Assembly (NCBI GenBank): GCA_027405735.1
Contig: JAPEHQ010000010.1
Coordinates: 1,798,001 to 1,862,000, forward strand
Length of the DNA stretch: 64,000 nt
Direction: 5' to 3'
Source of the DNA: Mucor racemosus
Taxonomy: Eukaryota > Mucoromycota > Mucoromycetes > Mucorales > Mucoraceae
The first letter of the stretch is position 1. Each line of letters starts with the position of its first letter. Below the pieces are notes generated by a model, which saw only the letters and a program-made list of their open reading frames with translations, ran no database searches and was not told the origin of the DNA. Positions 12,931-25,415 of this stretch are shown here, one piece after another. The position numbers and the translations under genes are program-made.

Positions 12931-15900
12931 ATTAGCTATAATTTTCACAGCAACAATGATTTTTGCTCAAGCATAAACTTAAATAATATTTACTGCTTAG
13001 ATTTATATGCAAGCCAAATCTAATATTATAGATGTTACTTTATTATCGCACATAACATTTAAGCAAATTAACCTTCTTTAAACTTACTATTTTAGTTTAC
13101 GAGTGTCAGCTGTAAAAATATTTGTTTTCAAGTATACACTAGCTACAATCAAAACCATCGTTATTAGGCAAGACATTTATTAAATCATTCTTTTTTTTTG
13201 TTTCTATATCATTTGAAATTTTATCACTTTTATGGAACATTTCGTGGGTTTGTAGCCAGTTCTAGCTTTTTATTGAGTAGATATAAATATCATTGCCTTC
13301 GATTTGATCTGGTAATCAAGACATACGTCCAAAAATACAGTAGTAAATAATAATATTTGATCCTAAAATGCGGTTAAATGAAAATATCAGTCTCTAATAT
13401 AACGACTGCTACCTATATTAAAAGCATTGGTCCCTTAAGTTAGCATGCGTATTTAGATAAAAGAAAAGAATACCAGCTGAATAGTCTGATATGCCTTATC
13501 AAACGGTGAATATATCCTTGGAATATGAAAACAAAAAGAGAGAACCAACACACGTATAAAAGCATTTTTAAGGTTTTACATTACTTAGCGCAATTAAAAC
13601 CCTACTAAATTGCACATGTCAGCCAATGTAAAAGCAACATTACAGCGCCTGAACTATAAACTAAGCAAAATAGGTAATATCTGTTACTATAATAGAAACA
13701 TAAAAGTTTCTACCAGAAAAACCATCTGTTATATAATACATTCATCAACAAATTGCAAACGCGAGCCCGTAAAGAGACGCCGTAATTGAGCATAGCAATA
13801 TTGAACAGCTAAGTCTACTATGGTATATTTAAGTTTTAAGTAAAAAGAGGATTTTTTCAACTTTTCTTATACTTAACCACGTACGATCTGAAAATTCAGT
13901 TTTTGTAGCGGACATTTTTGGGGCTCATTTTATCCTTACCAACCCTCATGATTTTCATCAAAAAACAGAAAAATCAAATTTTGATACCAAAATCAACGTT
14001 TAAATATACTACATTGTGAGAGAAAATTGTAGCCATAGCTAATACACATCCTATAAAAACTTAATATCAAATGTTAAATAATGAAACCTTGCACTTTTGT
14101 CCCAAAAACGGATTTTTGATTAAAGGATTTTCATGTAATATTTTGCAATAAAAATGTTTGTTATTTTTTATTGAGCAAATAGAGCGTTAAATTCTGTGTA
14201 TGTGTATATTTTTTGTTTTCATAATTGATAGTATAATTAACTCTAAATTTGAAAAATCAGAAAAAAAAAAATTAAAAAATGTCAAAATTGATAATCTGGA
14301 CAAGAATAATTTTCGAAATTAATATTCCGCTTATAGGCCTTGTAAGTCTTAAAAATAAGAGATTTTATAATACTTGAGAACTTTTTCAAAAATTTACGAT
14401 GCTGTATCCACTTGACGCAAGCTTTTTACCGTAAATCTTTATACATATTAATATTATGTGATAGTTTATTTGATAATAATATAGTCTTACTTTATAATTA
14501 TTGCGCTAGAGGTGCTTTACATTCAGTTTTATTCTTACCTACTCCCCAATATCATAATAAACATAAACATGGCCATCACTGGAATATATTGCCACCTTTT
14601 TACCGTTTGTGTCTCAAGCCATTTTATTCAATGTTTTACCAGAATCAGCGTAAGCACTTACAAATAGCTCCTTGGTATTTTCATTCAAATTCCATAAATT
14701 AAATTGACTGGTTCCATCTACAGAAGTATCAAACGTATTATCAGCCCGCCTTATGATAAATGTCAATCTAAAATTAGAAACATCACATTGTCATTGATAT
14801 ACAGTAAGCTATGAAAAGCTTGATATTTAATAATACAGCAATCAAATAAAGAACAAGATAATGCTAATAGTATATGGTGAGTATTTAACATCTAAGTAAG
14901 TTTGATAAAGTACGCTTTTAAACCCTTTTAAAAACCCTGAGGCAAACACAACATCTTGGTACTGTAATTTCTATCCATCAAAATGTTGCGATTTTCATTA
15001 CACAATGAATGCACCTTTTATCAATCTTGACCTCGATGTACATTGGGTATCAGTTTGTCACTACTTGTATTTTCTCTGATTCATTGATATTCAGTCATAT
15101 TAAGTGATGATTTGTAGCACTGCCAAAAAAAGGAATGAATACTTCAGGGGTTTTCTGCATATCAAATTATGCAATTTAATAGCAATGGTTGCATTTAACT
15201 ATGACATTTGAGCCTATTGATGTTAATCAGAAGAATAATTATTACTTTGATTCAAAAGTAAACTTTGCTTTACACATTTACATTTGCCCATTTAATGAAT
15301 GGCATTGAATTTATTATTTGTTATAGCAATCAACTAATTTTATGTTGATTCGATACATTTGATAATTAAATGCCTAAATTACACTTGAGCCAACCGGTAT
15401 CGCCACAAAAAGATCTCGTATGGGTCGACGAAACACCACAATTTGGATCATTTTTTTGTGTTTATAGATCTGAGCTCTCTCTCATAATATTCATAAATCT
15501 CTGCATAAACCATATCTCTATCTGTTCAATTTAAATGAAATACATTGAATGCCAACATCGTACTTGATAAAACGCCTTACTTTATTGCGAGTCAATACAG
15601 CTAATTTGATGCTAGTTTAGCATCAGTAGTTGAATCAAATAAATTTGAGATTAGACGAACCCTTTCAATAGTTTTGCATACCATCATGAGCAACAGTAAT
15701 AATGGACCGTTATTATGGATACGCTGCTAAACAAAGATGGTGAGTTAAATCTAATGGACGAACGAGTCGATTAGCAGTATTGAACGAAATAGTATTAAAA
15801 TTAAATATAGCAATTGGATAAGCAGGGGATAATAAACCATGTAAGTTAGCATAATTGAATTGTTTCAAGCGTTTTGGACTGACTACGCCCTTAATTTTGA

Positions 15901-15950
15901 CCTATAAAAATTGATTTATTAGTAAAATCAATTTACAAGTAATTATTATA
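12840..15950 (+). repeat. Dispersed repeat A, main segment, copy 1
   Basis: Collinear with 53187-56260 in the right arm and with the inverse of about 40600-43730 in the left arm. Recognisable landmarks are the block around 13860-14420, a two-unit AAACAT run near 14565, and the end around 15900-15925. Sequence divergence is clearly higher than between the two arms. No intact open frame. Confidence 0.75.
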
Positions 15951-15952
15951 CA

Positions 15953-16095
15953 CTACGGCCGACCTGTGCTGCACAAGATGATATTCGTTGCGCCCAGGTG
16001 GGCAGCACACTATAGCCTGAGATATTGTGCCCACTGAATATGGTTAAAAAGATAACAAGATGCACATGGGCACAACAAAAGAAACTGCGCACGAG
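15953..16095 (+). repeat. Repeat E, copy 1
   Basis: Starts with CTACGGCCGACCTGTG and matches 17393-17535 over about 140 bp, including the GGGCACAACAAAAGAAA end. A related CTACGGCC terminus occurs at 39741 and, inverted, near 57155. It probably marks the end of a mobile element of unknown class. Confidence 0.55.
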
Positions 16096-16109
16096 CACAA
16101 AGCTAACCC

Positions 16110-16470
16110 TGTATGTGGAGAATTATAGATTCTGTCCGTGTGCATGACATTAATCCCATGTGTGCATAATAGTAGAATTGCCCATAAGCATATCATTGTC
16201 CCCATTTGTGCATAATAATAAAATCTGACGATGAGCATAATGAGCTGATCGTATGGACACAAATTGGTTTGCATATAAGCATCGTGCCGTTCTCAAAATT
16301 CCATTGCATTTTTTACTGGAATAGGTTTTTAAATTACATTTGCTTTTATTAATATAAAGTTTATAGACAATAATACAATTCAATACGTTGTTGATGTAGA
16401 GCAATGCATGCAAAAGCCAATATATTTACAATCATCACCATTTGTGAATATGCTTATAGCTACTACTGTA
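16110..16470 (+). repeat. Direct repeat D, copy 2
   Basis: Second copy of the roughly 350-bp direct repeat at 12577-12930, with scattered substitutions and small indels. Confidence 0.6.
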
Positions 16471-16484
16471 TAGTGTTTACAGCA

Positions 16485-17005
16485 ACTGTCGCATATTTTC
16501 AGGTTTGATAAATAATACTTAAAAAAGAATACAGTTAAAAGAGAAGGAGTACTGAATCAGTTCTTCAACTGTATAATAAAAACAAGATATTGTTAATTTA
16601 GATATAAAAGTATGGCCTTTTACAGTGATGTGGCATTGAGATCCTGAGGTATAATTTAAGGCATTATTGAACCATTAGATCTGTTTGATAGTAATCTATG
16701 GATTGAAATGGATCAATCATAATTTAACTGTTCTTGCCGAGCTTGTGAGTTGTTTTGTTTTAATGCTGCGCTAAATGTGCTTTGATGTTGATTTAATAGC
16801 TATTTGACTAATTTACCGCTGGGATGAAATAATGTAGTGTCATAATTGAGGTCCAAGCGCTTTTGGTAATTACTGGATTAAACTTAGTACGCTAGGAGTT
16901 TCCTATATCCGATAACTCAAGACGTTGCACTTCAATACATGTTGTAGTCAATATATTGTAAGATGAATTGATGCTGTAGAAGGTGATAACATATGATACT
17001 TGGTG
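16485..17005 (-). repeat. Dispersed repeat B, inverted copy
   Basis: Reverse complement of the repeats at 19398-19912 and 52366-52872. In the forward sense, family B carries a TATAAAA word followed by AATAAA within 30 bases, which is compatible with an LTR or a non-autonomous element. The class is not resolved. Confidence 0.65.
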
Positions 17006-17392
17006 GCATACAAGATAGTACGTATATGATTCATATTTTTGCTAATGGTCACTCTTCCAAAAAAAAAGCCGAACAATCACCGGAAGCGGCCATCTAATGA
17101 TATTTCCAAGCTTTAATTTTCTAGAAAAAAATTACCGGACATCCCGGAAGCGGTTGTTTAAATACTCCAAGCAGCTATAAGATGCAGGTATCGAAATGGC
17201 ATACAGAAATTAAGGTTCGACTGTATTGCTATTAATTATCCAAAGGCGTATTTTAAGTAAAGCATAAATACAACCTACAACATTATTAGCCTAATAACGG
17301 ATTTAATTTGAAAAGTATAAGATGCTACAAATGGATTCAAAAAAAGTCCATAAAATCACAAATTTAAAGGATTTATAGTATATAAAATTACT

Positions 17393-17535
17393 ACGGCCGA
17401 CCTGTGTTTCACAGGATGATTTTGTTGTGCCCAAGTGGGCTGCACACTATAGCCTGATGAGTTGTTGCGCACACTGAATATGGCTAAAAAGATAACAATA
17501 TGCACATGGGCACAACAAAAGAAAATTCACACGAG
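17393..17535 (+). repeat. Repeat E, copy 2
   Basis: Second copy of the CTACGGCC-starting repeat at 15953. It directly precedes the foldback element. Confidence 0.55.
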
Positions 17536-17552
17536 CATAACGAAAAGCCTAC

Positions 17553-18511
17553 ATACTAAATTTTAGTGTAAATCCTCATTTATGCTAATGTAATTATATT
17601 TATATATAGATGATCAGCTTAAAGTCTTTAGTTGCTCTTTGAAACACTAATTATTAATATTCTTTTTCTTTTCTATCTTTCATTGTAGATCTTGATTATC
17701 AGAATAATTATTTACAGTGTTTATATGATACATATGCTAAATATGTTAAGGTATTATAGTTTATTGCCATATTTAAACTACAATTTCAGGTGCATTATAT
17801 ATGTAAATACTACATGTATCCCGGTATTAAATTTAGCAACATTTAAACTATTTTTATATCAAGGAAGTCAACAATCTAATTTTAACACCATTATAATCAT
17901 TGATAATAGTTGCAAAAAATATTACATAAAATCCGCGTACCTTATGTTACTTAATAATGCTTGGTTGCCGTCCAAGTAATGTACCAATTCTTTGTTTTTT
18001 CAGCTCCTGAGAACGAGAAGAGGGAAACAACAGTAGGATTTGACGATATTGACTTGAATTGATATTTTTAAGATAAAAACTGAAAAAATACGATGCCGGG
18101 TGAGAGTCCATCTCAGATTAATTGATCATGATCCAAAAAAGGTTGCAGCCAACAAAAGTACAAAGCCGACGCTGGAATTTGTATGTCAACAATAAATAAC
18201 ACCGAGGCCACCGTAATTTTTTGGGAGACTTTTTGTATTTGCATATATAAATGTACCTTAAATCGTAGTTTAAATATGACAATAAACTATACCTTAACAT
18301 ATTTAGCATATGTGTCATACAAACACTGTAAATGATTATGATGATAATCACATAAGCTAAGTTCTGATAATCTAGACTTGCAATAAAAGATAGAAAATAA
18401 AGAATATTAATAATTAGTGTTGCCAAGAGCAACTAAAGACTTTAGACTGATCATCTATATCTGAATATAATTACATTAGCATAAGTGAGGATTGACACTA
18501 AATTTTAGTAT
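17553..18511. mobile_element. Foldback element with about 270-bp inverted arms
   Basis: The left arm (about 17553-17815) is the inverse of the right arm (about 18235-18511). The arms share long stretches such as the word around TTAGTTGCTCTT and ATGCTAAATATGTTAAGG, with interspersed mismatches. The loop of about 420 bp has no coding capacity. It could be a foldback transposon or an inverted duplication of one repeat. Confidence 0.6.
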
Positions 18512-18695
18512 GAGAACGCTGTTCTAGACAGGTCTGTAAGCAATCCTTAAAGCAAATATAAATAGCAGTAGACATTCACCCTTCATTTGATTTCCCCATC
18601 TCGTTTTTATATTTAATAAAGATTGACCAATTCTCACGTACTTATCTTTCTTTATTATCTACATTTACAACAAGACTCCATACTTTCCAAGGAAT
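18512..18695 (+). repeat. Repeat C, copy 2
   Basis: Forward copy of the LTR-like repeat seen inverted at 12415-12567. It has TATAAATA followed by AATAAA and ends near ACAACA at about 18674. Confidence 0.5.
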
Positions 18696-18871
18696 AAAAG
18701 GGAAGACATTTTTCGCAAGAATTGGGTAGCTAAAAACCTCAGCAACTTGAAATCAGAAAGAATCAACGAAGGTACCTGCAAGATGTACCATAATTTCCAC
18801 AAAATCAAAAAATTCAAGACAGTAGCTCGGCCAACAACAGACACTGAGCGTGTAGAATAATTTGTATGGTC

Positions 18872-19337
18872 GCCTTATTCTTTGTTAGTTGTTGTTACCA
18901 ACGAACCCATAAACTTGACCCTTTGTATACGACTTTGGACCAAGGAAAATTCCAAGTAAATCAACGGCTCACCATCTTCAACAGAATGTAAATGTTTGAT
19001 GTTGATTTGGGATAGTGGGGATTTCCAAATATCCCAAGTGTCTCTAGTCTCTAGCAGAAACCGAGAAGGCTTCCATCTTATCATGGTCGAACTTTGCATT
19101 TGAGGTACCACAATACCGATTCATATGTAATTGCAGCCGTGCAAGGTCATTTGAATCATGTACAAAAATCAAAGCATCATCAGCATAACATAGGAGTTTT
19201 GTTGGTTCAGTCACTATTAAGTAACCTTGAAGCTGCCAATCGTTGAGGATGGATAGCAAGAACGGTTCGAATGTCAAATTGTAGAGTATAGATAATAAGA
19301 GGGGATCACCTTGTTTCAATCCTCGCGATTTGGCAAC
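18872..19337 (-). pseudogene. LINE reverse transcriptase relic
   Basis: Minus-strand fragment of a non-LTR retrotransposon reverse transcriptase. One frame (19337 to about 19044) reads RGLKQGDPLL, then LCYADDALIFV with the catalytic YADD, then NAKFDHDKMEAFS. A second frame continues the homology (HLHSVEDGEPLIYLEF) after a frameshift near 19050-19110. The motif order matches the LINE at 35991-38348 (RGIRQGDPLSP, YADDVCILM, NAKFNEDKSEAFS), so this is a diverged member of the same family. Both ends are missing and it cannot be functional. Confidence 0.8.
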
Positions 19338-19397
19338 TGTAGAAGAGAGATGTCAATTGATGTTGATTTGAGTGAGGTTATCACTGTTGTATTCCAC

Positions 19398-19912
19398 CTA
19401 GTAGTATCATACATTATCACCTTCTACAGTATCAATACATCTTACAATCTATTGACTACGACATGTATTGAAGTGCAAGTCTTGATATCGGATATAAGAA
19501 ACTCCTAGCGTACCAAGTTTAATCCAGTAATTACCAAGAACGCTTGGACCTCAATTATGACACCACATTATTTCATCCCAGCAGTTAACGAATCAAGTAG
19601 CTATCAAATCAACATCCAAGCATATTTAGCGCAGCATTGAAACAACACAACTCACAAGCTCTGCAAGAACGGTTAAATTATGATTGATCCATTTCAATCC
19701 ATAGATTACTATCAAACAGATCCAATAGTTCAATAGTGCCTTAAATTACATCTCAGGATCTCAATGTCTAATCAATATAAAAGGCCATACTTTTACATCT
19801 AAATAAACAATATCTTGTTTTTATTATACAGTTGAGGAACTGATTAATTACTCATTCTTTTATAATTGTATTCTTTTTTAAGTACTATTTATCAATCCTG
19901 AAAATATACGAC
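19398..19912 (+). repeat. Dispersed repeat B, forward copy
   Basis: Forward copy of family B, starting near TATCATACATTATCACC and ending near ATATACGACAATCAC. Together with the inverted copy at 16485-17005 it brackets the foldback element and the reverse transcriptase relic. Confidence 0.65.
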
Positions 19913-19934
19913 AATCACCCATCAGCGTTCGCAA

Positions 19935-20545
19935 AATGACCGAGCCCAAGCGAGCGCAAGCAATTTCAGCAAGCATTTGCCGAGCCTAAAATATTCGAAA
20001 GTTACTCAAGCAAGCCCAAGCCTAAGCAACGGCTCGTCGAGCTATTGCATATCGAGCATTCTCAGTTTTGAAAGCAAGCAAGGTAGCATAAATTAAGAAT
20101 TATCTAATTTTTCAAAAAGTCGAGCAAGTCGAGTCACGAGCATATAAGCAAGCGAGCAAATCCGAGTGCAAGCGCAAGCATGGTGCTATATATTTTCAGC
20201 CTAATACTGGCTCAAAATGTGATGAATTTTGACATTTTTAAAGTAAAAAATTTGTAAATTGAATAAATTTTCCCTGTGTTACATGCTTACTTACTTGATT
20301 TGAAAGCGGGCAAAAAAGCAGGTTTACACGCAAGCAAGCATATATCAATTTGAAGCAATTCGAGCGAGCATACAAGCAAGCTTTCAATGTTTTCGTCGAG
20401 CGCCAAGCAGGAAATTGCTAAAAAAATTTAATCAAGCAAGCTAAAGCAAGTAATAACCTAAAAAAAGCGCAATTCAAGCGAGCCCGAGCACAGAGATCGC
20501 TCTCTTGCTTATGCTCGCACAGCTAGATTGCGATCACTACCTTTC
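19935..20545. repeat. Block dense in GCAAGC / CGAGC words
   Basis: Dozens of irregularly spaced GCAAGC, GCGAGC and CGAGCC words in otherwise AT-rich DNA. It begins near CAGCGTTCGCAAAATGACCG, which resembles a hAT terminus, and ends with words in the opposite orientation (CTTGCTTATGCTCG). No 8-bp target duplication was found. It is probably a non-autonomous element with subterminal repeats. Confidence 0.5.
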
Positions 20546-22246
20546 ATTAAACTTAAGTAATGCTTTGTTTAATAAAGAGCGATTTATGACAGGAGTTAGG
20601 TCGATAAAAACGGAATATTTCTCCATTCCCTTAATAAACGGACGGATAACTGCAATAGGAGCAGGTGGAGTGATGCCATTAATTGCATTTTGTGAAGATT
20701 TTTCCTCAGAAAGGGGACGAGTAACCAGAATAGGGTTAAATAAAACAATCTATTGATTGTTTTTGTTGCTATTACCTTTTCTCTTTGACCTAACACCATG
20801 AGTCCAAAGCATTGAAGTCTCGGGGTTGAAGCTAGAGTTCGGGTCAGATTGCTGCTGATGCCTAGTTTCTACCATGGAAAGAAGATGCGAAAAACCCGAA
20901 AATGGGTTAGCGAATTATCCACTCCTTTAAAAACCATCCGAAACCGACTCTTAACAATTGCCGAAAACAGAAAAAAACTCTTCACCTCAATAAATATTGA
21001 TCTAAGTAAGCTCCAATTTCACTTAAGGGTAGATATAAATGGGCTCCACAAATAGTCAAATATCAACTTTTTTGAGTCATTCTGCGTCAATCAAACTAAA
21101 AAAAAAAACAAATTGTTACGCTGTAACTTACACTAAGGATGTTCTCAAGTTCAGCTTGTACTGGAAAGTTTGGCCGACAAAACCTGGCTCGACAGCAATG
21201 CTAATTTACACCTTCTGAAGTCAGTAATAATACAAATTGCTCTCAGTAAATACTGATCGAGATAGGATCCAGTTACAACGGTAGACGTATAAAGCGGAAC
21301 ATACACTTCCATGAGCAATTTTAGCTAATTTGTAGAGATTATTTCAGATTATTTCAGATTATTTCAAATTTTTTTAAAACGAACCTATGATTCCAAATTA
21401 AATTTTAAAATGTACCTAAAATAGACACAATGGGTAGGAGAATAAACAGTTGTAGTTTCATTGAGAAACAGATGTTCCTGAGTGAATGAATTTAAGTAAT
21501 TGCTTAAGACCTGTTTTCTTCGCGTTCAACAACGGAAAAAACTTGAGAAAAACTCGTTTTCTATGATTTTATCAATTTAAATGAATTAAAATTAAATATA
21601 AGAATGTCAAGCTAAAATTATTGAATAACAATAAAAAATTAGCTTCCATGAACCTGCTGTTGATGCGCAAGAAAACGCTCATTTTTTCCCTCCTTTTCGC
21701 GACATTTCAAGTTAGGAATAAAGCATCAGGCGAAGTGTAATAGCTTCTCTATTTATTCTGTCGTAAAACTGTTTTAATGAGTGATCCAAGTTGAGAATTA
21801 AAGGAGTTGGGAAGTTTTCCACAGAGGACGTGCCCGCTTTTTTGTATCGGATTCCCGAAAGTATACAGGGATCATAAAGTAAATCTAAAATGCTTCAAGT
21901 TCATCATTTAAAAATAATTATTTAGCGATGTAGTATTGGAATTTCCCGGCGAAGGAAGACTACCTTAGGCGCCAGATATTTCAATAATACAATGGGACAT
22001 ATGGCAAATCGCTGATTAATGAAATTTCACTCCAACTATAGTGTTTAGTACATAACATGGTTAGTTAAAGTTGTAAATATTCCTCCGAAAAAATTAAGTT
22101 GAAATCCGTAATGTTCAAAATCAGATAGTACCACACTACAAATAAAGATTCCATCATTTTTAAAAAAATTACTTTTATGTACTATTCAAAGAAGTATGGC
22201 ATCTAATATATATAAATTTATTGTTCAATGGTCGATTATTCTTATG
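20546..22246. other. Gene-free AT-rich region
   Basis: No credible gene. A word cluster at about 21150-21205 (TTTGGCCGACAAAACC, GGCTCGAC) recurs at about 23155-23220 and looks like a short remnant of one repeat end. Confidence 0.5.
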
Positions 22247-22254
22247 TCTGCATC

Positions 22255-22740
22255 TAAGTATAAAAGACGAGCCGAGCCTAGGACGAGCTTGACCAAAGCT
22301 CGCCACAACGAGCCGAGCTTTGTATCACTCGAGCTCGAGCCGAGCTTTAATAAAAGCTCGTTTGACAAAGACGAGTTTTGACTTTTTTTTAAAAAGCTCG
22401 TTTGAGAAAGACGAGCTTTTGACTTCTTTTCAAAAAGTTCAAATTTAAATAATAATTAGTAAATGCTATGACATTATTACTTTAGATAATTGTCAATTGA
22501 CATTCATAAGTTTGCTTTACTTTAGATATTTGTCACTGGAAAGGTAAAATAAAGCTCGCATTGAGATGATGAGTTTTAGTCGCTGCATAAAAAAGCTCGT
22601 TTGGGGTAAACGAGCTCTAGTCACGCGCAAAAAAAAGCTCGTCGAGGTTGAACGAGCTTTTTTGTAAGCTCGTCTAACTTTAACGAGCCTTGAGAAAAGC
22701 TCGGCTGCATAAAAAAGGCTCGGCTCGTTTAATATCACTA
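22255..22740. mobile_element. hAT-type MITE with 8-bp target duplication
   Basis: A 486-bp element flanked by perfect 8-bp direct repeats TCTGCATC (22247-22254 and 22741-22748), the duplication length typical of hAT transposons. The terminal inverted repeats match at 18 of 24 positions, including 12 perfect bases ACGAGCCGAGCC. The interior is a series of small hairpins, each AAGCTCG, a short loop, then CGAGCTT. No transposase is present, so movement would need an enzyme from elsewhere. Superfamily assignment rests on target-site length and subterminal motif style. Confidence 0.8.
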
Positions 22741-22748
22741 TCTGCATC

Positions 22749-25415
22749 AAGAGTCAGGCTTTCAAAATAGGCATTTATGGGCAATAATGGCTTCGCATTT
22801 GGATAGCTGTTTCTCCGTTAAATAAATCTGGGTAAAAAGATTTTAAAAGAGAAAAGTTCATCTGATACAAACTATATATTTTTGTTATTTAAGATTTTTA
22901 AATGTTTTGAGCAGCCATATTTCATCATTGAAGCAATTTAAATACGGACATAAAGCACCATAATCGTCGTAATAACATTATTTATCGTATTCCATAGTTA
23001 TTCTCTTAATGTTCAACTGTTTTCGATGCAAAATTTGCAAATCCAACTTTTCTGATCCAGGTAATATTAGAGAGTAACTTTTCGGGCGGTGAAAATTTTT
23101 TCGGGCCATTTATTTCTAATATGTACGGATCAATGTTCGCAATAGGGATGTTGTCGAGCCGAGCTTGCACTAGTAAATTTGACCGGCAAAACCCGGCTCG
23201 ACACCAACACTAATTTGCAACAATTTTAGACACAATATTTAAAGCGCGATGAACTGAAAAGGTTAAAAACAACATGTGTAGTTATATACACAATTAACAT
23301 GACCCATACACCCATTTCTCAAAAGCACCTTCATAATCTACATGCTATCAGATGCTTTATAACTGGGGTTCCATATGATCATTCTTTGATGTATGATCAG
23401 AAGTAAATCTAGTAGATTTATACATATTAAAATTAAAAAAGTGTTTATTTACCAAATTCAAGCAGATTATTTTCTTTTTTTTTTGCTTCATCAATTCACA
23501 CATTAACTTATTTTTGTACCATAAAAAGCGGTTAGAAAGATATTTTTGCTTTTAAAGACCCCAAATTTCTTCAAAACATTGCAAAATTTGTTTTTTACAG
23601 CGGTTTATCAGCAAATGCCGTAGTATATCTCATTAATTCGACAAAAAAAAAAAGATTATTTCAGCTACTATAGGTACTGTATTATATTCTTCTCATTTAT
23701 GGCAATACGAACATTTTAATTATTATAATATTCACGATAAATTGTGATAATAATATTTCATATAAACTGTAAAAAAGCAATTTATTCGCGTGAACATAAA
23801 TATAGTTGCGAACAAAGATGTATTACGTGCAGCAACAATATATAAGTAAGTCGTATTATATGATGATTTTTTTAGCTATCTATTACTTCTTGAGTATGAT
23901 AAAATATTTTACAATTCAGTAGTCAGGCAGAGGTCAAAGAGGAGTTAAGGGTGGCCCAGTTTTTTTGTGGTGATCTGGAAGAATGCTTTATTGATTTTAA
24001 CAAAATTCCACCATATATAATCATATGTTAATTTGAATAATTTACTCAATCTCTTCGATGTATCAGAAAACTTTAGTGTGCATATACGGTACATACATAT
24101 TTTTTGTTACCACGAAATACGCGATAGTTTATATACATGCAGTATATAGTGCACCTTTAATATTCGGTTTTGGCGGTTTCTTATCAAATACGTTTTTTGT
24201 CCATTTCTATAGCTCCAGTCAATCTAAAAAAAAAAACTTTCAGGTATTATATATTTGAAAGTTGGAAATGAGTTTTCTTTTGAGAAAATAGCAAACAGAA
24301 GGAAGACTGCAATTGCCACTATTCTTGAACGCTGCAATGTCAAAATTGATCGATTAATCAAAGGTTGCCACTTGTACCTATATTATTTAGACTCCGAAAA
24401 CCTGCGTATCCAAGTTTCTGGTTCGCTCTGAACCCTGACTGAACCCTGCATGAGATTTCACATGGCAGCTGTCAAATCTAATGATTTTGACCTTTTTGTA
24501 TTCCAAAAAGGGTAATCTGTTTCAAACTCCACTCGCAGCAAGAGTTTTCCTGAATTTTCAGTACGTTTTCATAGTTTAAAGGATTTATTATTGCGGATAT
24601 CGTATGATATTAAAAAAAATTACTTTTGTAACAGGTTAAAAAACATGATAAGTGTGCGTGAACATTATTTTTCCGGAACTTTTTCGCTGAAAAAGCACTA
24701 ATATTATGATTCAAAGAAAAAGACAGCGTTTTTCTGTTTTTTCGCACCGTTTTCTGTATATTCAAAGATTTATCTTAATCCGAGGTCTCATTAAACTAAA
24801 GAAGGTATGATACATAAACTTTAAACTGTTAATACTCAGTGCGAAGAAGCAACCCAGAGTTTTAAAACCTAAAAAATTAAAAGGCAATTCAAAAAATCTA
24901 GTATTTTGGCGAGGAAAGCTCCAGTATGACATTGCCAATTGTGTACAGATTGGTTTCTTAGCAGTGTTCTGCAATGAATTTTCTCAAATTTTCTATGATA
25001 CCAATGTATAACAAGTATAATATATACTAATATACATGCGATGACATTAAATCTACATTATACTCTTTGTGTTCGTTCAGAATAAATAGCAGCTAGTTTT
25101 GGATGATTAATTGAGTGCACGGACAACATCAATTGGCATGTATAAATAATTAATAACATAACTTCTTCAAAACTTGACTTGGTAGGCGTCTTTCTGATAT
25201 CATGTGAAGTTGATTTTATAGGTGATTTTTCTGTTATTTGGGTCTCCTTTTCGGCTTAACCCCTTTTACAAAAAGACGCGTTACTTCTTTTTCTTCATTT
25301 AAAAGTAATAGCCTTTTGTAAAATATATGGCAGGCAGTTCTTTTTTCTTTATTTTCATTCTTCGTAACACTTTTGCAACGTATCCGTTAAAAATAAATAT
25401 AAGATTAAATCAAAA
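22749..25415. other. Gene-free AT-rich region upstream of the deubiquitinase
   Basis: No supported gene. It includes the short repeat remnant at about 23155-23220 (CCGGCAAAACCCGGCTCGAC) and, in the last 200 bp, the probable promoter of the gene starting at 25416, where no clear TATA box is visible. Confidence 0.5.

Noticed and set aside
17200..17230. GGTTCGA word considered as a tRNA B-box
   Set aside because: No A-box, acceptor stem or anticodon arm can be formed around it.
19935..20545. Attempt to define this block as a hAT element
   Set aside because: The left end resembles a hAT terminus, but no matching right terminus or 8-bp target duplication could be found by eye.
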